In this document: positions 31,987 through 39,849 of the stretch, piece by piece
Position numbering within the stretch: the stretch's first letter is position 1
How the letters are laid out: every line of letters begins with the position of its first letter
Assembly: GCF_003062295.1 (NCBI RefSeq)
Contig: NZ_PYCN01000028.1
Location: forward strand, 1 to 64,000
Direction of reading: 5' to 3'
Length of the DNA stretch: 64,000 nt
Source of the DNA: Bradyrhizobium algeriense
GTDB lineage: Bacteria > Pseudomonadota > Alphaproteobacteria > Rhizobiales > Xanthobacteraceae
Position numbers and translations under genes: made by a program
The notes under the pieces: generated by a model
Databases searched by the model: none
Seen by the model: the letters and a program-made list of their open reading frames with translations, nothing else
Told to the model about the DNA's origin: nothing

Positions 31987-32421
31987 ATGACAGAGCATAG
32001 TCTCTGGCGTTTTTCGCGCGCGTTGCATCGCGCGATCAATGAACGCCAGCCAGCCGATCTCGAAGCCCTGCTCGACGAGGATGTCGACTGGGCGATCTTT
32101 GGCCCGATCGACATGTACCCGTTCTTCGGCTCGCGCCGCGGCAAGGCGGCCGTGATCGATGTGGTCAGGCAGATCGCCGACAACTTCCGCGTCCACCGCT
32201 TCGACCGCGAATCGATCATGCTGGGCGTGGATTCGGCCGCCTCGATGATGCGCTATTCGCTGACCGCGCTGGATTCGAACAAGCCGATCTCCTTGCGGAT
32301 CGCCCATTTCGCCCAGTTCAGGGCCGGCCGCCTGACCAACTTCCGCGTGCTGGTCGACACCTTCGATCTGGTCGAGCAGACCGTGGGCTATCCGATCCAC
32401 CTGCCGCGGATGGCGGTCTAG
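31987..32421 (+). CDS. NTF2/SnoaL-like protein (second copy)
   Basis: 144 residues. LWRFSRALHRAINERQPADLEALLDEDVDWAIFGPIDMYPFFGSRRGKAAVIDVVRQIAD is the helix–strand start; IAHFAQFRAGRLTNFRVLVDTFDLVEQTVG closes the fold. Clear but distant paralogue of the protein at 30932–31381, sharing the PIDM/ILP block, RRGKA and the DTFDLV end. The ribosome-binding site is poor. Ligand unknown. Confidence 0.8.
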   Translation: MTEHSLWRFSRALHRAINERQPADLEALLDEDVDWAIFGPIDMYPFFGSRRGKAAVIDVVRQIADNFRVHRFDRESIMLGVDSAASMMRYSLTALDSNKPISLRIAHFAQFRAGRLTNFRVLVDTFDLVEQTVGYPIHLPRMAV

Positions 32422-32442
32422 CTCACGCCAATCGATTCCAAT

Positions 32443-32567
32443 CGTCATGCCCGGGCGCGCAAATCGCATCTTCGCGCCCGGGCATCCACGTCTTCCTTCG
32501 CCAGCCCCAAGGGGGCGTGGATGGCCGGGTCATCTGGCGCTGTGACGCGCTGTGCCCGGCCATGACG
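32443..32567. repeat. Palindromic intergenic repeat, family A
   Basis: CGTCATGCCCGGGCGCGC ... GGGCATCCACGTCTTCC ... GGGGGCGTGGATGGCCGGG ... GTGCCCGGCCATGACG, the same nested arrangement as the element at 14946. It follows the second NTF2-like gene by 21 bases. Confidence 0.8.
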
Positions 32568-32657
32568 TTCGCGTGAAGCGAGCAGGATCGTTGCACCCGC
32601 CATAATTTCGCGACAGAGCGAACGCATTCTGGGCGCGACTTGGAATGCGGGCGGGCA

Positions 32658-33572
32658 ATGATTCCCAAAATGCGATTTGGCTGGGCACGGCTGCCAATGC
32701 TGGCGGCCGGCATCACTTTGACTTCGATACTGGCGGCAGCGGCACAAACGCCGCCGGCGGACGACGATCCGGACATGCCTGAGGTGGAAGAGACCGAGGC
32801 GGCTCCCAGCGTCAACGACGTCGACATCATGAAGGACATCGACGTCAGCAAGCTCGACTGGAGCCTGCTCGATGTCGATGTGTCGATCCTGACCGGTCCG
32901 GCGCCGAAGGGAAGCGGCGCGTCGAAAGCCGCTGCCAGCGTGGATGCCGCGTGGTCCGCCAATGAAAGAACGAACGGCACCTCCGCGGTGTCGGTCAAGC
33001 AATCCATCACGCCGTTCTGGGATACGCGGATCGGCGCCGACATGACGGTCGCACGGCAAGGCACGGCGACGACGTCTGAACAGCTCTCGGAAAAACTCGC
33101 CAATGGCGGCAGCCTGCCGCAATCGTCCGGCACCGCCTGGGCGGCGATCACGGCCCCCGGCGTCGCCTCGATTTGGGACAAGACCTCGGTCGAAGCCCGC
33201 GTCGATCCCGGATCCGAGCAGAGCAGGCTCGGCACCTCCTTGAGCAAATCGCTGCCGCTCAGCGAGCAGTATTCGGTGACCCTGAAGAACGACTACAATT
33301 TGATCCAGCAGGGCATCGTGCCGGTGCCCGGCATCGTCAGCCATCCGGCCCGCAGCTATGAGACCGATCAATCCGCGAGGCTCAGCATCACCGACACCGG
33401 CACCAGCCTGATCGCCGGGCAGACCCTGTCGACCTCGGACGACAAATGGCTGCGCAAGGTCGGCGCCGAGCAGAAGCTGTTCGACGGCGTCACCATCTCG
33501 GGCTCGATCGGCGAAACGCCGTCCGGCGCCGCCAACAAGAGCCTCAGCGCAGGGTTCAAACGCAGCTGGTAA
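32658..33572 (+). CDS. Exported hypothetical protein, beta-strand-rich C-terminal part
   Basis: 304 residues. A signal peptide (MRFGWARLPMLAAGITLTSILAAAAQT) is followed by an acidic linker (DDDPDMPEVEETEAAP). The segment SVNDVDIMKDIDVSKLDWSLLDVDVSI precedes a region of regularly alternating residues (VSVKQSITPFWDTRIGADM, SVEARVDPG, YSVTLKNDYNLIQQG, ARLSITDTGTSLIAGQTLS, VTISGSIGE) ending in KSLSAGFKRSW. The alternating pattern and terminal aromatic residue suggest an outer-membrane beta-barrel; this is inference. Bradyrhizobium and Rhodopseudomonas carry similar proteins of unknown role. ATG at 32658 or at 32670 possible. Confidence 0.65.
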   Translation: MIPKMRFGWARLPMLAAGITLTSILAAAAQTPPADDDPDMPEVEETEAAPSVNDVDIMKDIDVSKLDWSLLDVDVSILTGPAPKGSGASKAAASVDAAWSANERTNGTSAVSVKQSITPFWDTRIGADMTVARQGTATTSEQLSEKLANGGSLPQSSGTAWAAITAPGVASIWDKTSVEARVDPGSEQSRLGTSLSKSLPLSEQYSVTLKNDYNLIQQGIVPVPGIVSHPARSYETDQSARLSITDTGTSLIAGQTLSTSDDKWLRKVGAEQKLFDGVTISGSIGETPSGAANKSLSAGFKRSW

Positions 33573-33753
33573 GGCCCGGATTTGTCCCGATTTGACGCGT
33601 TTTCCGGCCCGAAAGAGCCGCCCCCGAGAATGATCAACCATTGCCGCAGAATGGCCAAGATGCGGCCAAAATCGGCAGCGCAGATGGGAACGCTCCACTT
33701 CGTCGTGCGGGGGACGTCCGCGCTCGCCTGAAAGCGAAACAGAGGAATTGCCG

Positions 33754-34170
33754 ATGAACGCCACCATTCGCCCCGAACAGATTGATGAAACCCCGGAGGT
33801 CGACAACGATCTCGCCGCCGTATCAGAAGTCGAGGCCGGCATCCGCGAATTCGTTCGCAACGACATCGCCTATCTGCGCCGCCCCGCGGTCGCCCCGGAC
33901 ACCGCGCCGCTCGATCCGAACGCGGAAGCCACCGTCAACAACGTCAATTCGCTGATCCAGCGGGTCGCCGGTACCTCGCTTGCGGAAATCGAGAAGCTGA
34001 TTTCCGAACTCGAAAGCCTCCGCGACCTGCTGCATGCCGAAGGCCAGCGCGTCCAGCGCGAAATCTCCGGCTATGCCCAGCTCAGCCAGGCCGCGATGAA
34101 GTCGACGCGCATGATCTCCGACAACGTCACGCAGTGGAAGCGCGCCGCCGACGGTCTGCGCAACAGCTAA
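33754..34170 (+). CDS. Coiled-coil hypothetical protein (138 aa)
   Basis: MNATIRPEQIDETPEVDNDL..., then a long helical part: VNNVNSLIQRVAGTSLAEIEKLISELESLRDLLHAEGQRVQREISGYAQLSQAAMKSTRMIS. Heptad-like spacing of leucines suggests a coiled coil. No membrane segment or signal. The ATG at 33754 follows GAGGAA. A good terminator is found 28 bases after the stop, so it is a single-gene unit. Confidence 0.75.
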   Translation: MNATIRPEQIDETPEVDNDLAAVSEVEAGIREFVRNDIAYLRRPAVAPDTAPLDPNAEATVNNVNSLIQRVAGTSLAEIEKLISELESLRDLLHAEGQRVQREISGYAQLSQAAMKSTRMISDNVTQWKRAADGLRNS

Positions 34171-34197
34171 GCGCGATCGTTGCAAAAATCTAACACT

Positions 34198-34233
34198 CCG
34201 CCGCGTTCCGTATGGGAGCGCGGCGGTTTTGTT
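34198..34233 (+). terminator. Rho-independent terminator
   Basis: CCGCCGCG (34198–34205) pairs with CGCGGCGG (34219–34226), followed by TTTTGTTTG. Directly downstream of the coiled-coil protein gene. Confidence 0.9.
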
Positions 34234-34327
34234 TGGCTGTGCTCGATCTGAACTTTATAAACACGCTCGCGTCCAAAGACGGATGTCGTCACGTGACGGC
34301 AGGCACCTTTTGGGGACACTACCTGCG

Positions 34328-34465
34328 ATGCAAAACGTTCAGCCAGACAACATGAATTCAATGCCGCTGAGGCAATCGTCGCACAGCATGGGCACGATCG
34401 TGATCCGCTTCGTCGGACTGCTGACGCTTGCGGTCGTGGCAATGACGCTGATCTGGAGCCGCTGA
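34328..34465 (+). CDS. Small membrane protein (45 aa)
   Basis: MQNVQPDNMNSMPLRQSSHSMG, then a single hydrophobic helix TIVIRFVGLLTLAVVAMTLIW and a terminal SR. An alternative ATG is at 34352. Ribosome-binding site weak. It is convergent with the similarly small gene at 34514–34657. Kept because the helix is well formed, but evidence is modest. Confidence 0.4.
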   Translation: MQNVQPDNMNSMPLRQSSHSMGTIVIRFVGLLTLAVVAMTLIWSR

Positions 34466-34513
34466 ACTTCTTCAGCGCTCTTGGCTATCAGATCATGGCT
34501 ATCCGATCCGCAA

Positions 34514-34657
34514 CTACTGGCGGACGAACGCGGTGTCCTCGATCGTGTAGACACCGTCGGCGTAGCTTTTCACCACCATCGTGGCGGTCAGCATCACCGC
34601 CATCGTGACGGTTGCGAAAATAAAGCCGACGAATTTCAGGCTGCCGCGATCTGCCAT
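34514..34657 (-). CDS. Small membrane protein (47 aa)
   Basis: MADRGSLKFVGFIFATVTMA followed by VMLTATMVVKSYADGVYTIE. One transmembrane helix and a short outer tail (DTAFVRQ). GAGGGG precedes three stacked ATG codons; the third (34657) is at optimal spacing. Short proteins with this KFVGFIFATVTxxVML..T..VK pattern are frequent in Bradyrhizobium. Role unknown. Confidence 0.7.
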   Translation of the reverse strand: MADRGSLKFVGFIFATVTMAVMLTATMVVKSYADGVYTIEDTAFVRQ

Positions 34658-34808
34658 CATCATCCCCTCGGTACTTCCCCTGAGACGCATTTGGCAGGCA
34701 GAAAGTTCAAAATGCGTTAGCAAATAATCCGTTCCGTGGAGTCATGGATTACGAGGTGCTAACGGCACAATTCGCTAACCAAGTTGCCGCGGGTAGGCAC
34801 GTAGGCAC

Positions 34809-34961
34809 GTAGCCCGGATGGAGCGAAGCGCAATCCGGGAACGCCGGTGATGCCCGGTGAGACCGGCCCCGAATTTCGCGGAGCCTGTCATCACTGTGCG
34901 AGCGCAATTGCGCTCGTCGCGGGGCGCGCATTCGCGCGACCCGTTGGCTCCTCCGGGCTAC
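34809..34961. repeat. Palindromic intergenic repeat, family D (GTAGCCCGGATGGAGC)
   Basis: GTAGCCCGGATGGAGCGAAG at the left; CTCCGGGCTAC at the right. The middle has the perfect palindrome GAGCGCAATTGCGCTC (34900–34915) and a GGCGCGCATTCGCGCGACCCGTTGGCTC piece shared with the hairpin at 50279–50337. It ends two bases before the stop of the downstream MaoC gene (minus strand), so it is that gene's transcription end. Second copy at 39252. Confidence 0.8.
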
Positions 34962-34963
34962 AA

Positions 34964-35443
34964 TTAACCCGGACTCCGGCGCGGCACGAAGGCGGTGGCG
35001 AGGAACGAGAACACCACCTCGCCACGCTGGTTGGTGCCGGTATTGCGGGCCTGCAGGATGCCCCATTCGGGGCGCTTCTCCGAAGTCCGCCTGGTTTCGA
35101 CCTGGTTGGAGAAGCGGATCGTGTCGCCGGCCAGCACCGGCTTGATCCAGCGCAATTCACGAAAGCCCGGCGAGGGCCCCCACACCGCGACCTTCTCGCC
35201 GCGTGCGACAGCCTCGGCCGTCAAGCGCTTGCCGTCGGCGACCAGGAGCTTCATGCAGACCGCGGCGACGTGCCAACCCGATGCAGCCAGTCCCCCGAAC
35301 AGGGATTTGCGTCCTTCCTCCTCATCGAGGTGAAAGCGCTGCGGGTCGAACTGGGCGGCAAACTTCTTGATGTCGTCGGCGGCGAAGGTGAACGAGCCGA
35401 ACTCGCGCCGCGCGCCGATCTCGATGTCTTCGAAGAAACGCAT
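34964..35443 (-). CDS. MaoC family hot-dog dehydratase
   Basis: 159 residues, single hot-dog domain. FAADDIKKFAAQFDPQRFHLDEEEGRKSLFGGLAASGWHVAA has the (R)-hydratase motif pattern with Asp and His (FDPQRFHLDEE) and a GG.AASGWH turn. It should hydrate an enoyl-CoA or bind an acyl thioester. It starts 2 bases after the stop of the adjoining MaoC gene, and the two probably make one heterodimer, as single hot-dog units pair to build a hydratase site. Confidence 0.85.
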   Translation of the reverse strand: MRFFEDIEIGARREFGSFTFAADDIKKFAAQFDPQRFHLDEEEGRKSLFGGLAASGWHVAAVCMKLLVADGKRLTAEAVARGEKVAVWGPSPGFRELRWIKPVLAGDTIRFSNQVETRRTSEKRPEWGILQARNTGTNQRGEVVFSFLATAFVPRRSPG

Positions 35444-35445
35444 CG

Positions 35446-35907
35446 CTACCTCGCCCCCGCCTCAGTGCGCCGGCGCACGATGATCGGCGACTCCATCTCG
35501 CACAGCACCACGCCGGCCGCGTTGCGGATCGCCCCCTTGAAGGTCACGATGCCGGTCTCGGGACGGCTCTTCGAAATCCTGGCCTCCGCGACGTCGACAT
35601 CCAGCGTCAGGTCGTCGCCCGGTCGGAGCGGCGCCAGCCAGCGCATCTCGTTGACACCAGGCGAGCCGAGCGAGGCGGTACGGCCGATAAAGCCATCAAA
35701 CAGCATCCGCATCATGATCGAGCCGAGATGCCAGCCCGAACCGGACAGCCCCTTCAGCATCGACGCCTTGGCCGCCTCCTCGTCCAGATGCATCGGCTGC
35801 GGATCGAATTCGGCGGCAAAGGCCAAAATCTCCTCGCGCGTGACGTGGCGCGGTCCGTACGTGCCGAAATGGCCGGGCGTGAAGTCTTCAAAGGTCAGCG
35901 TTATCAT
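35446..35907 (-). CDS. MaoC family hot-dog dehydratase, partner
   Basis: 153 residues, related to the next gene. ITLTFEDFTPGHFGTYGPRHVTREEILAFAAEFDPQPMHLDEEAAKASMLKGLSGSGWHL has the Asp/His pair (FDPQPMHLDEEAA). RWLAPLRPGDDLTLDVDVAEARISKSRPETGIV is the second-strand pair. Cytoplasmic; acts on acyl-CoA-like substrates. First gene of the two-gene MaoC unit. Which of the two subunits keeps activity cannot be told, because both keep the motif. Confidence 0.85.
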   Translation of the reverse strand: MITLTFEDFTPGHFGTYGPRHVTREEILAFAAEFDPQPMHLDEEAAKASMLKGLSGSGWHLGSIMMRMLFDGFIGRTASLGSPGVNEMRWLAPLRPGDDLTLDVDVAEARISKSRPETGIVTFKGAIRNAAGVVLCEMESPIIVRRRTEAGAR

Positions 35908-36112
35908 CTATCGGAGATTTGCATTGAGGATTACGGGAGGGAAGCCTGAATGTGGCCGTTATTTGCGGCAATCTCAACCCGCCCACCCGCATGGCTCGTT
36001 CGCCAGAGGCGAGTACCGCCTCCGGCGCTCATCCCTGACTTGCCCGAAGCAGTTTTCGGGTCTAGCCCTGTGCCATCTGGGACCAGGTTTTTGACTCGCC
36101 GGAGAACCATCG

Positions 36113-36406
36113 ATGCTCGATTTTCAGGATCTGTTTCAGTGGGACCGCTTCATCACGCCCACGATCATCAAGACTTTCTACTGGCTGGTCATCGGCTTGA
36201 TCGTTCTGTTCGGCCTGTCCGGGATCTTCTCGGCGCTTGCCGCGATGGCGATCAGCCCGTTCGGCGGATTCATCCTGCTGTTGTCCTCGATCGCCGGTAT
36301 CGTGGTCGGCGTGGTGTTTTCGCGCATCGCCGCGGAATTCATCCTGATCGTCTTCCGCATCAACGAGCATCTCGGCGCAATCCGCGATCAGGGGCAGATG
36401 CGCTGA
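36113..36406 (+). CDS. DUF4282 membrane protein
   Basis: 97 residues. MLDFQDLFQWDRFITPTIIKTFYWLVIGLIVLFGLSGIFSAL begins with the FxxDxFITPxIIKxxYW start of DUF4282. A second helix region (FGGFILLLSSIAGIVVGVVFSRIAAEFILIVFRINEHLGAIRD) ends with the family's RxxxEFxIVxFRINExL block. Probably an inner-membrane protein of unknown role. GGAGAA lies upstream. Confidence 0.85.
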   Translation: MLDFQDLFQWDRFITPTIIKTFYWLVIGLIVLFGLSGIFSALAAMAISPFGGFILLLSSIAGIVVGVVFSRIAAEFILIVFRINEHLGAIRDQGQMR

Positions 36407-36410
36407 GGTC

Positions 36411-36512
36411 GTCATTCCGGGGCGATGCGCAGCATCGAACTACGGTGCGCAATCGCGCACCTGAGAATCTCGAGATTCCGGGTCTGGTGCTTACGCACCA
36501 TCCCGGAATGAC
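36411..36512. repeat. Palindromic intergenic repeat, family B
   Basis: GTCATTCCGGGGCGATGCGCAG at the left and CATCCCGGAATGAC at the right. Inside are GAATCTCGAGATTC and the near-palindrome GTGCGCAATCGCGCAC (36445–36460, one base from the form at 22873). It fills the space between convergent genes ending at 36406 and 36521. Confidence 0.8.
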
Positions 36513-36520
36513 CACACTAA

Positions 36521-37618
36521 TCAGTTATTAAACCTGAAATGCATCACGTCGCCGTCGGCGACGACATATTCCTTGCCTTCCAGCCGCAGCTTGCCGGCGT
36601 CGCGGGCGCCGGCTTCGCCGTTCAGCGCGACATAGTCGGCAAAGGCGATGGTCTCGGCCCGGATAAAGCCCTTCTCGAAATCGGTATGGATCACGCCGGC
36701 CGACGCGGGCGCCTTGGTGCCGCGGTGGATGGTCCACGCGCGGGCCTCCTTTGGGCCCACGGTGAAATAGGTGATGAGGTCCAGCAACTGGTAGCCGGCG
36801 CGAATCAGGCGGTCGAGGCCGGCCTCTTCAAGACCAAGCGTCTCGAGAAAATCGGCGCGCTCCTCGCGTGACAGGGTCGCGATTTCGGATTCGATCTTGG
36901 CCGAGATCACCACCGCGACCGCGCCTTCCTTCTGTGCGTGCTCGAACACCTGTTTTGAGAAGCTGTTGCCGTCCTTGGCCGAACCTTCCTCGACATTGCA
37001 GACATAGAGCACCGGCTTCGACGTCAGGAGGCCCAGCATGCCGAAGGCGCGCTCTTCCTCCGGCTTGCGCTCCAGAAACCGCGCCGGCCTGCCGTCGCGC
37101 AGCAGCACCAATGCGCGGTTGACGAGGTCGAGCGCTTCCTTGGCGTCCTTGTCGTTGCCCTTGGCCTTCTTGGCGAGATTGTCGACGCGCTTTTCAAGGC
37201 TGTCGAGGTCGGCGAGCATCAGTTCGGTTTCGATGGTCTCGATGTCGGCCAATGGCGCGATCTTGCCTTCGACATGGGTAATGTCGGAATCCTCGAAACA
37301 CCGCACCACATGCGCGACCGCGTCGACCTCGCGAATGGTGGCGAGGAACTGGTTGCCGAGGCCTTCGCCCTTCGAGGCGCCGCGAACGAGGCCCGCAATA
37401 TCGACGAAGGTCAATCGCGTCGGGATGATCTGCGCGGAGCCTGCGATCGCCGACAGCTTGTCCAACCGAGGATCAGGCACGGCGACCTCGCCGACATTCG
37501 GCTCGATGGTGCAGAACGGATAATTCGCCGCCTGCGCCGCTGCCGTCTCGGTCAGCGCGTTGAACAGCGTCGACTTGCCGACATTGGGCAGGCCAACGAT
37601 ACCGCATTTGAATCCCAT
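36521..37618 (-). CDS. ychF: Redox-responsive ATPase YchF
   Basis: 365 residues, Obg-related P-loop protein. The nucleotide site starts at GIVGLPNVGKSTLFNALT (G1); DIAGLVRGASKGEGLGNQFL is G3/switch II. The G4 position reads CNVEE rather than NKxD, the known change that makes YchF prefer ATP to GTP. A coiled-coil insert (LDSLEKRVDNLAKKAKGND) and a C-terminal TGS domain (ITYFTVGPKEARAWTIHRGTKAPASAGVIHTDFEKGFIRAETI) are present. It associates with ribosomes and affects oxidative-stress response. Its neighbour pth is a usual partner in many bacteria. Confidence 0.97.
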   Translation of the reverse strand: MGFKCGIVGLPNVGKSTLFNALTETAAAQAANYPFCTIEPNVGEVAVPDPRLDKLSAIAGSAQIIPTRLTFVDIAGLVRGASKGEGLGNQFLATIREVDAVAHVVRCFEDSDITHVEGKIAPLADIETIETELMLADLDSLEKRVDNLAKKAKGNDKDAKEALDLVNRALVLLRDGRPARFLERKPEEERAFGMLGLLTSKPVLYVCNVEEGSAKDGNSFSKQVFEHAQKEGAVAVVISAKIESEIATLSREERADFLETLGLEEAGLDRLIRAGYQLLDLITYFTVGPKEARAWTIHRGTKAPASAGVIHTDFEKGFIRAETIAFADYVALNGEAGARDAGKLRLEGKEYVVADGDVMHFRFNN

Positions 37619-37637
37619 TTCGTCCTCGATCGGTGTT

Positions 37638-37718
37638 CGTCATGCCCGACCTTGTGCCGGCATCCACGTCCTTCAGCGTCAAAGGCGTGGATGGCCGGGA
37701 CAAGCCCGGCCATGACGG
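37638..37718. repeat. Palindromic intergenic repeat, family A (short form)
   Basis: CGTCATGCCCGACCTTGTGCCGGCATCCACG and CGTGGATGGCCGGGACAAGCCCGGCCATGACGG pair around a TCCTTCAGCGTCAAAGG turn. It sits between pth and ychF, both on the minus strand, 8 bases after the pth stop. Confidence 0.8.
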
Positions 37719-37726
37719 TGGAGAGG

Positions 37727-38341
37727 TCACGCCGGCTTTTCGCCGTTGTCCTCATTTGACGGAAAAAATCCCTTGGCCTGCAGCGCCAGATGAACCTTGT
37801 TCTGGAACGTCGAATCCTTACCCGTTGCCAGCAAGCCGGCATTCTCGGCCACCGCTTCGCACAGCGCTTCCACCCAGGGGCGGTCGCTCTTGGCGAAATC
37901 CGATAGCACGTGGCTGTGCACCAGATCCTTGACGCCGGGATGACCGATCCCGAGCCGCACCCGGCGATAGTCGTTGCCGATATGCGAGGAGATCGAGCGT
38001 AGCCCGTTATGACCGGCGATGCCGCCGCCGATCTTGACGCGCACTTTCGCCGCCGGCAGTTCGAGTTCGTCCTGAAACACGGTGATGTCGCCGGCGGACA
38101 GCTTGAAGAAGTTCGCGGCTTCCTGAACCGCGCGCCCGGATTCGTTCATGTAGGTGGTCGGCCGCAGCAGAACGACCTTCTCGCGATCGAGCGTGCCCTC
38201 GGAAGTCTCGCCCTGAAAACGGCGGCGCCACGGTGCGAAACCGTGACGCCGCGCAATTTCATCGACGGCCATGAACCCGATGTTGTGCCGGTTGTTCGCG
38301 TATTTCGAACCGGGGTTACCGAGACCGACAAACAGGCGCAT
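37727..38341 (-). CDS. pth: Peptidyl-tRNA hydrolase
   Basis: 204 residues. Releases stalled peptidyl-tRNAs by cutting the ester bond. The N-terminus MRLFVGLGNPGSKYANNRHNIGFMAVDEIA holds the catalytic His and the substrate-binding Asn; TYMNESGRAVQ, FQDELELPAAKVRVKIGGGIAGHNGLRSI and YRRVRLGIGHPG are the other conserved blocks, with the Asp in QDELEL. Comes 21 bases after rplY, so the two are cotranscribed. Confidence 0.97.
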   Translation of the reverse strand: MRLFVGLGNPGSKYANNRHNIGFMAVDEIARRHGFAPWRRRFQGETSEGTLDREKVVLLRPTTYMNESGRAVQEAANFFKLSAGDITVFQDELELPAAKVRVKIGGGIAGHNGLRSISSHIGNDYRRVRLGIGHPGVKDLVHSHVLSDFAKSDRPWVEALCEAVAENAGLLATGKDSTFQNKVHLALQAKGFFPSNEDNGEKPA

Positions 38342-38362
38342 GACGCGGCATCCTGCCGCTGC

Positions 38363-39085
38363 TTACTTCTTCTTGTCGCCACCAGCCGGCGCTTTCGCGC
38401 CAGCTGCCGGAGCCGCAGCACCCGCCGCAGGCGCAGCAGCAGCCGGCGCCGCAGCACCTGCCGCCGGGGCAGCCGTGCCTGAAGCCGCAGCAGCCGCAGC
38501 AGCCTTCTGTTCTTCGGCGTAGCCGGACGGCGGCACAATGGTCACCAGCGTCGCGTCCTCACGCGACAGCGCCTTCACGCCGGTCGGCAGCTTGATGTCC
38601 GAGAGATGCAGCGAGTAGCTGATTTCGAGCGCGCCGGCATCGGCTTCGAGGTATTGCGGGATGTTATCGACCGAGCATTCGAGGTCGACGGTGTGGGTGA
38701 CGATGTTGATGGTACCGCCGCGCTTGACGCCGGGCGAGGTTTCGCCGTTCACGACGTGCAGAGGAACGCTGACGCGGATGGTCGCGCCTTCACCGAGCCG
38801 CATGAAATCGACATGCACCGGGAAGTCCTTCACCGGATCGAGGTGGAAGTCGCGCGGAATCACGCGGTGCTTCTTGCCCTCGAGATCGATGTCGAACAGC
38901 GTGGTCAGGAAACGGCCGGCCAGGATGCGCTGGCGCAGTTCCTTGTCGTCGACCGAAATGGTCACGGGGGGCTGGTTGTTGCCATAGATCACTCCGGGCA
39001 CTCTCCCGGCGCGACGCTCTGCCCGGGCGGCCCCCTTGCCGCTCTGCGGACGCGCGGTCGCCTTCAATTCCTTGACGGTCGCCAT
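38363..39085 (-). CDS. rplY: 50S ribosomal protein L25 (TL5/Ctc type)
   Basis: 240 residues, the long two-domain form. Residues 1–95 (MATVKELKATARPQSGKGAARAERRAGRVPGVIYG) are the 5S-rRNA-binding L25 domain; residues about 100–190 are the TL5 beta domain (HVVNGETSPGVKRGGTINIVTHTVDLECSVDNIPQ). The last 45 residues are an Ala/Pro tail of AAPAAG-type units ending KAPAGGDKKK, likely disordered and common in Bradyrhizobium. It binds 5S rRNA in the large subunit and can act under stress. Followed by pth. Confidence 0.95.
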   Translation of the reverse strand: MATVKELKATARPQSGKGAARAERRAGRVPGVIYGNNQPPVTISVDDKELRQRILAGRFLTTLFDIDLEGKKHRVIPRDFHLDPVKDFPVHVDFMRLGEGATIRVSVPLHVVNGETSPGVKRGGTINIVTHTVDLECSVDNIPQYLEADAGALEISYSLHLSDIKLPTGVKALSREDATLVTIVPPSGYAEEQKAAAAAAASGTAAPAAGAAAPAAAAPAAGAAAPAAGAKAPAGGDKKK

Positions 39086-39251
39086 CGTGTTAAGTCCTTG
39101 TTTTCTAAAAAGTTAAAGGCCGCATCGCGGCCCGCTGGCGTCCCACAGCAAGCCTCCAGGGGTGCGGGGGCTGCGGACGTGGCGGGCTTTTAGCCCCAAA
39201 GGGACGAAATGACAAGGAAATGAAGGGATTTTTTGGCGGGTTTGGGGGCCC

Positions 39252-39338
39252 GTAGCCCGGATGGAGCGCAGCGAAATCCGGGAACACCCTATCCGCTGAG
39301 AAACTGCCCCGGATTGCGCTGCGCTCCATCCGGGCTAC
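39252..39338. repeat. Palindromic intergenic repeat, family D
   Basis: GTAGCCCGGATGGAGCGCAGCG inverted as CGCTGCGCTCCATCCGGGCTAC; the shared inner arm is AATCCGGG/CCCCGGATT. Compact form of the element at 34809. It lies between two minus-strand genes. Confidence 0.85.
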
Positions 39339-39373
39339 CGGGCTACGGGGTAAATCCCCCTACCCGTCGGTCT

Positions 39374-39655
39374 TCAGACTGCGCTGGCATCTGGTGCTGC
39401 CGGCGAAATGCCGAGCTTGGCTTCCAGCGCCGCGATCCGGCTCTTGAGGGCCTCGTTCTCCTCGCGCGCCAGGCGGGCCATGTCCTTGACCGCGTCGAAC
39501 TCCTCGCGCTTGACGAGGTCGAGGTCGCGCAGGATGCGTTCGGCCTGGTTGCGCATGACCGTATCGACCTCGCGCTTGACGCCCTGGGCGGCGCCGGCGG
39601 CGTCGTTCATCAAACGGCCGATCTCGTCGAAAAACCGATTGCTGGTCTGGGTCAT
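39374..39655 (-). CDS. ubiK: Accessory factor UbiK family protein (BMFP)
   Basis: 93 residues. MTQTSNRFFDEIGRLMNDAAGAAQGVKREVDTVMRNQAERILRDLDLVKREEFDAVKDMARLAREEN is the membrane-fusogenic BMFP domain: an amphipathic helix plus a coiled-coil end (LKSRIAALEAKLG). In studied bacteria it supports ubiquinone synthesis as a lipid-associated accessory. Start at 39655; 28 further in-frame codons upstream do not look coding. Confidence 0.85.
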   Translation of the reverse strand: MTQTSNRFFDEIGRLMNDAAGAAQGVKREVDTVMRNQAERILRDLDLVKREEFDAVKDMARLAREENEALKSRIAALEAKLGISPAAPDASAV

Positions 39656-39849
39656 CTGAAAACGCTCCGGTCGCTGCAAATTGATCGTCACGACAAGACA
39701 ATGGCAATCCCCAGAGCGGGGTTCAAGGGCAAGGTTCAAGTGCGCGGTTCAAGACTGACGGCCGTTCGCCTTGTCATGCCCGCCTTTCCTTGCAATCGTA
39801 TCGAAACGTCCAGCCAGCCCCCAGAATCACAAAGCAAGAAGAAACGCCC

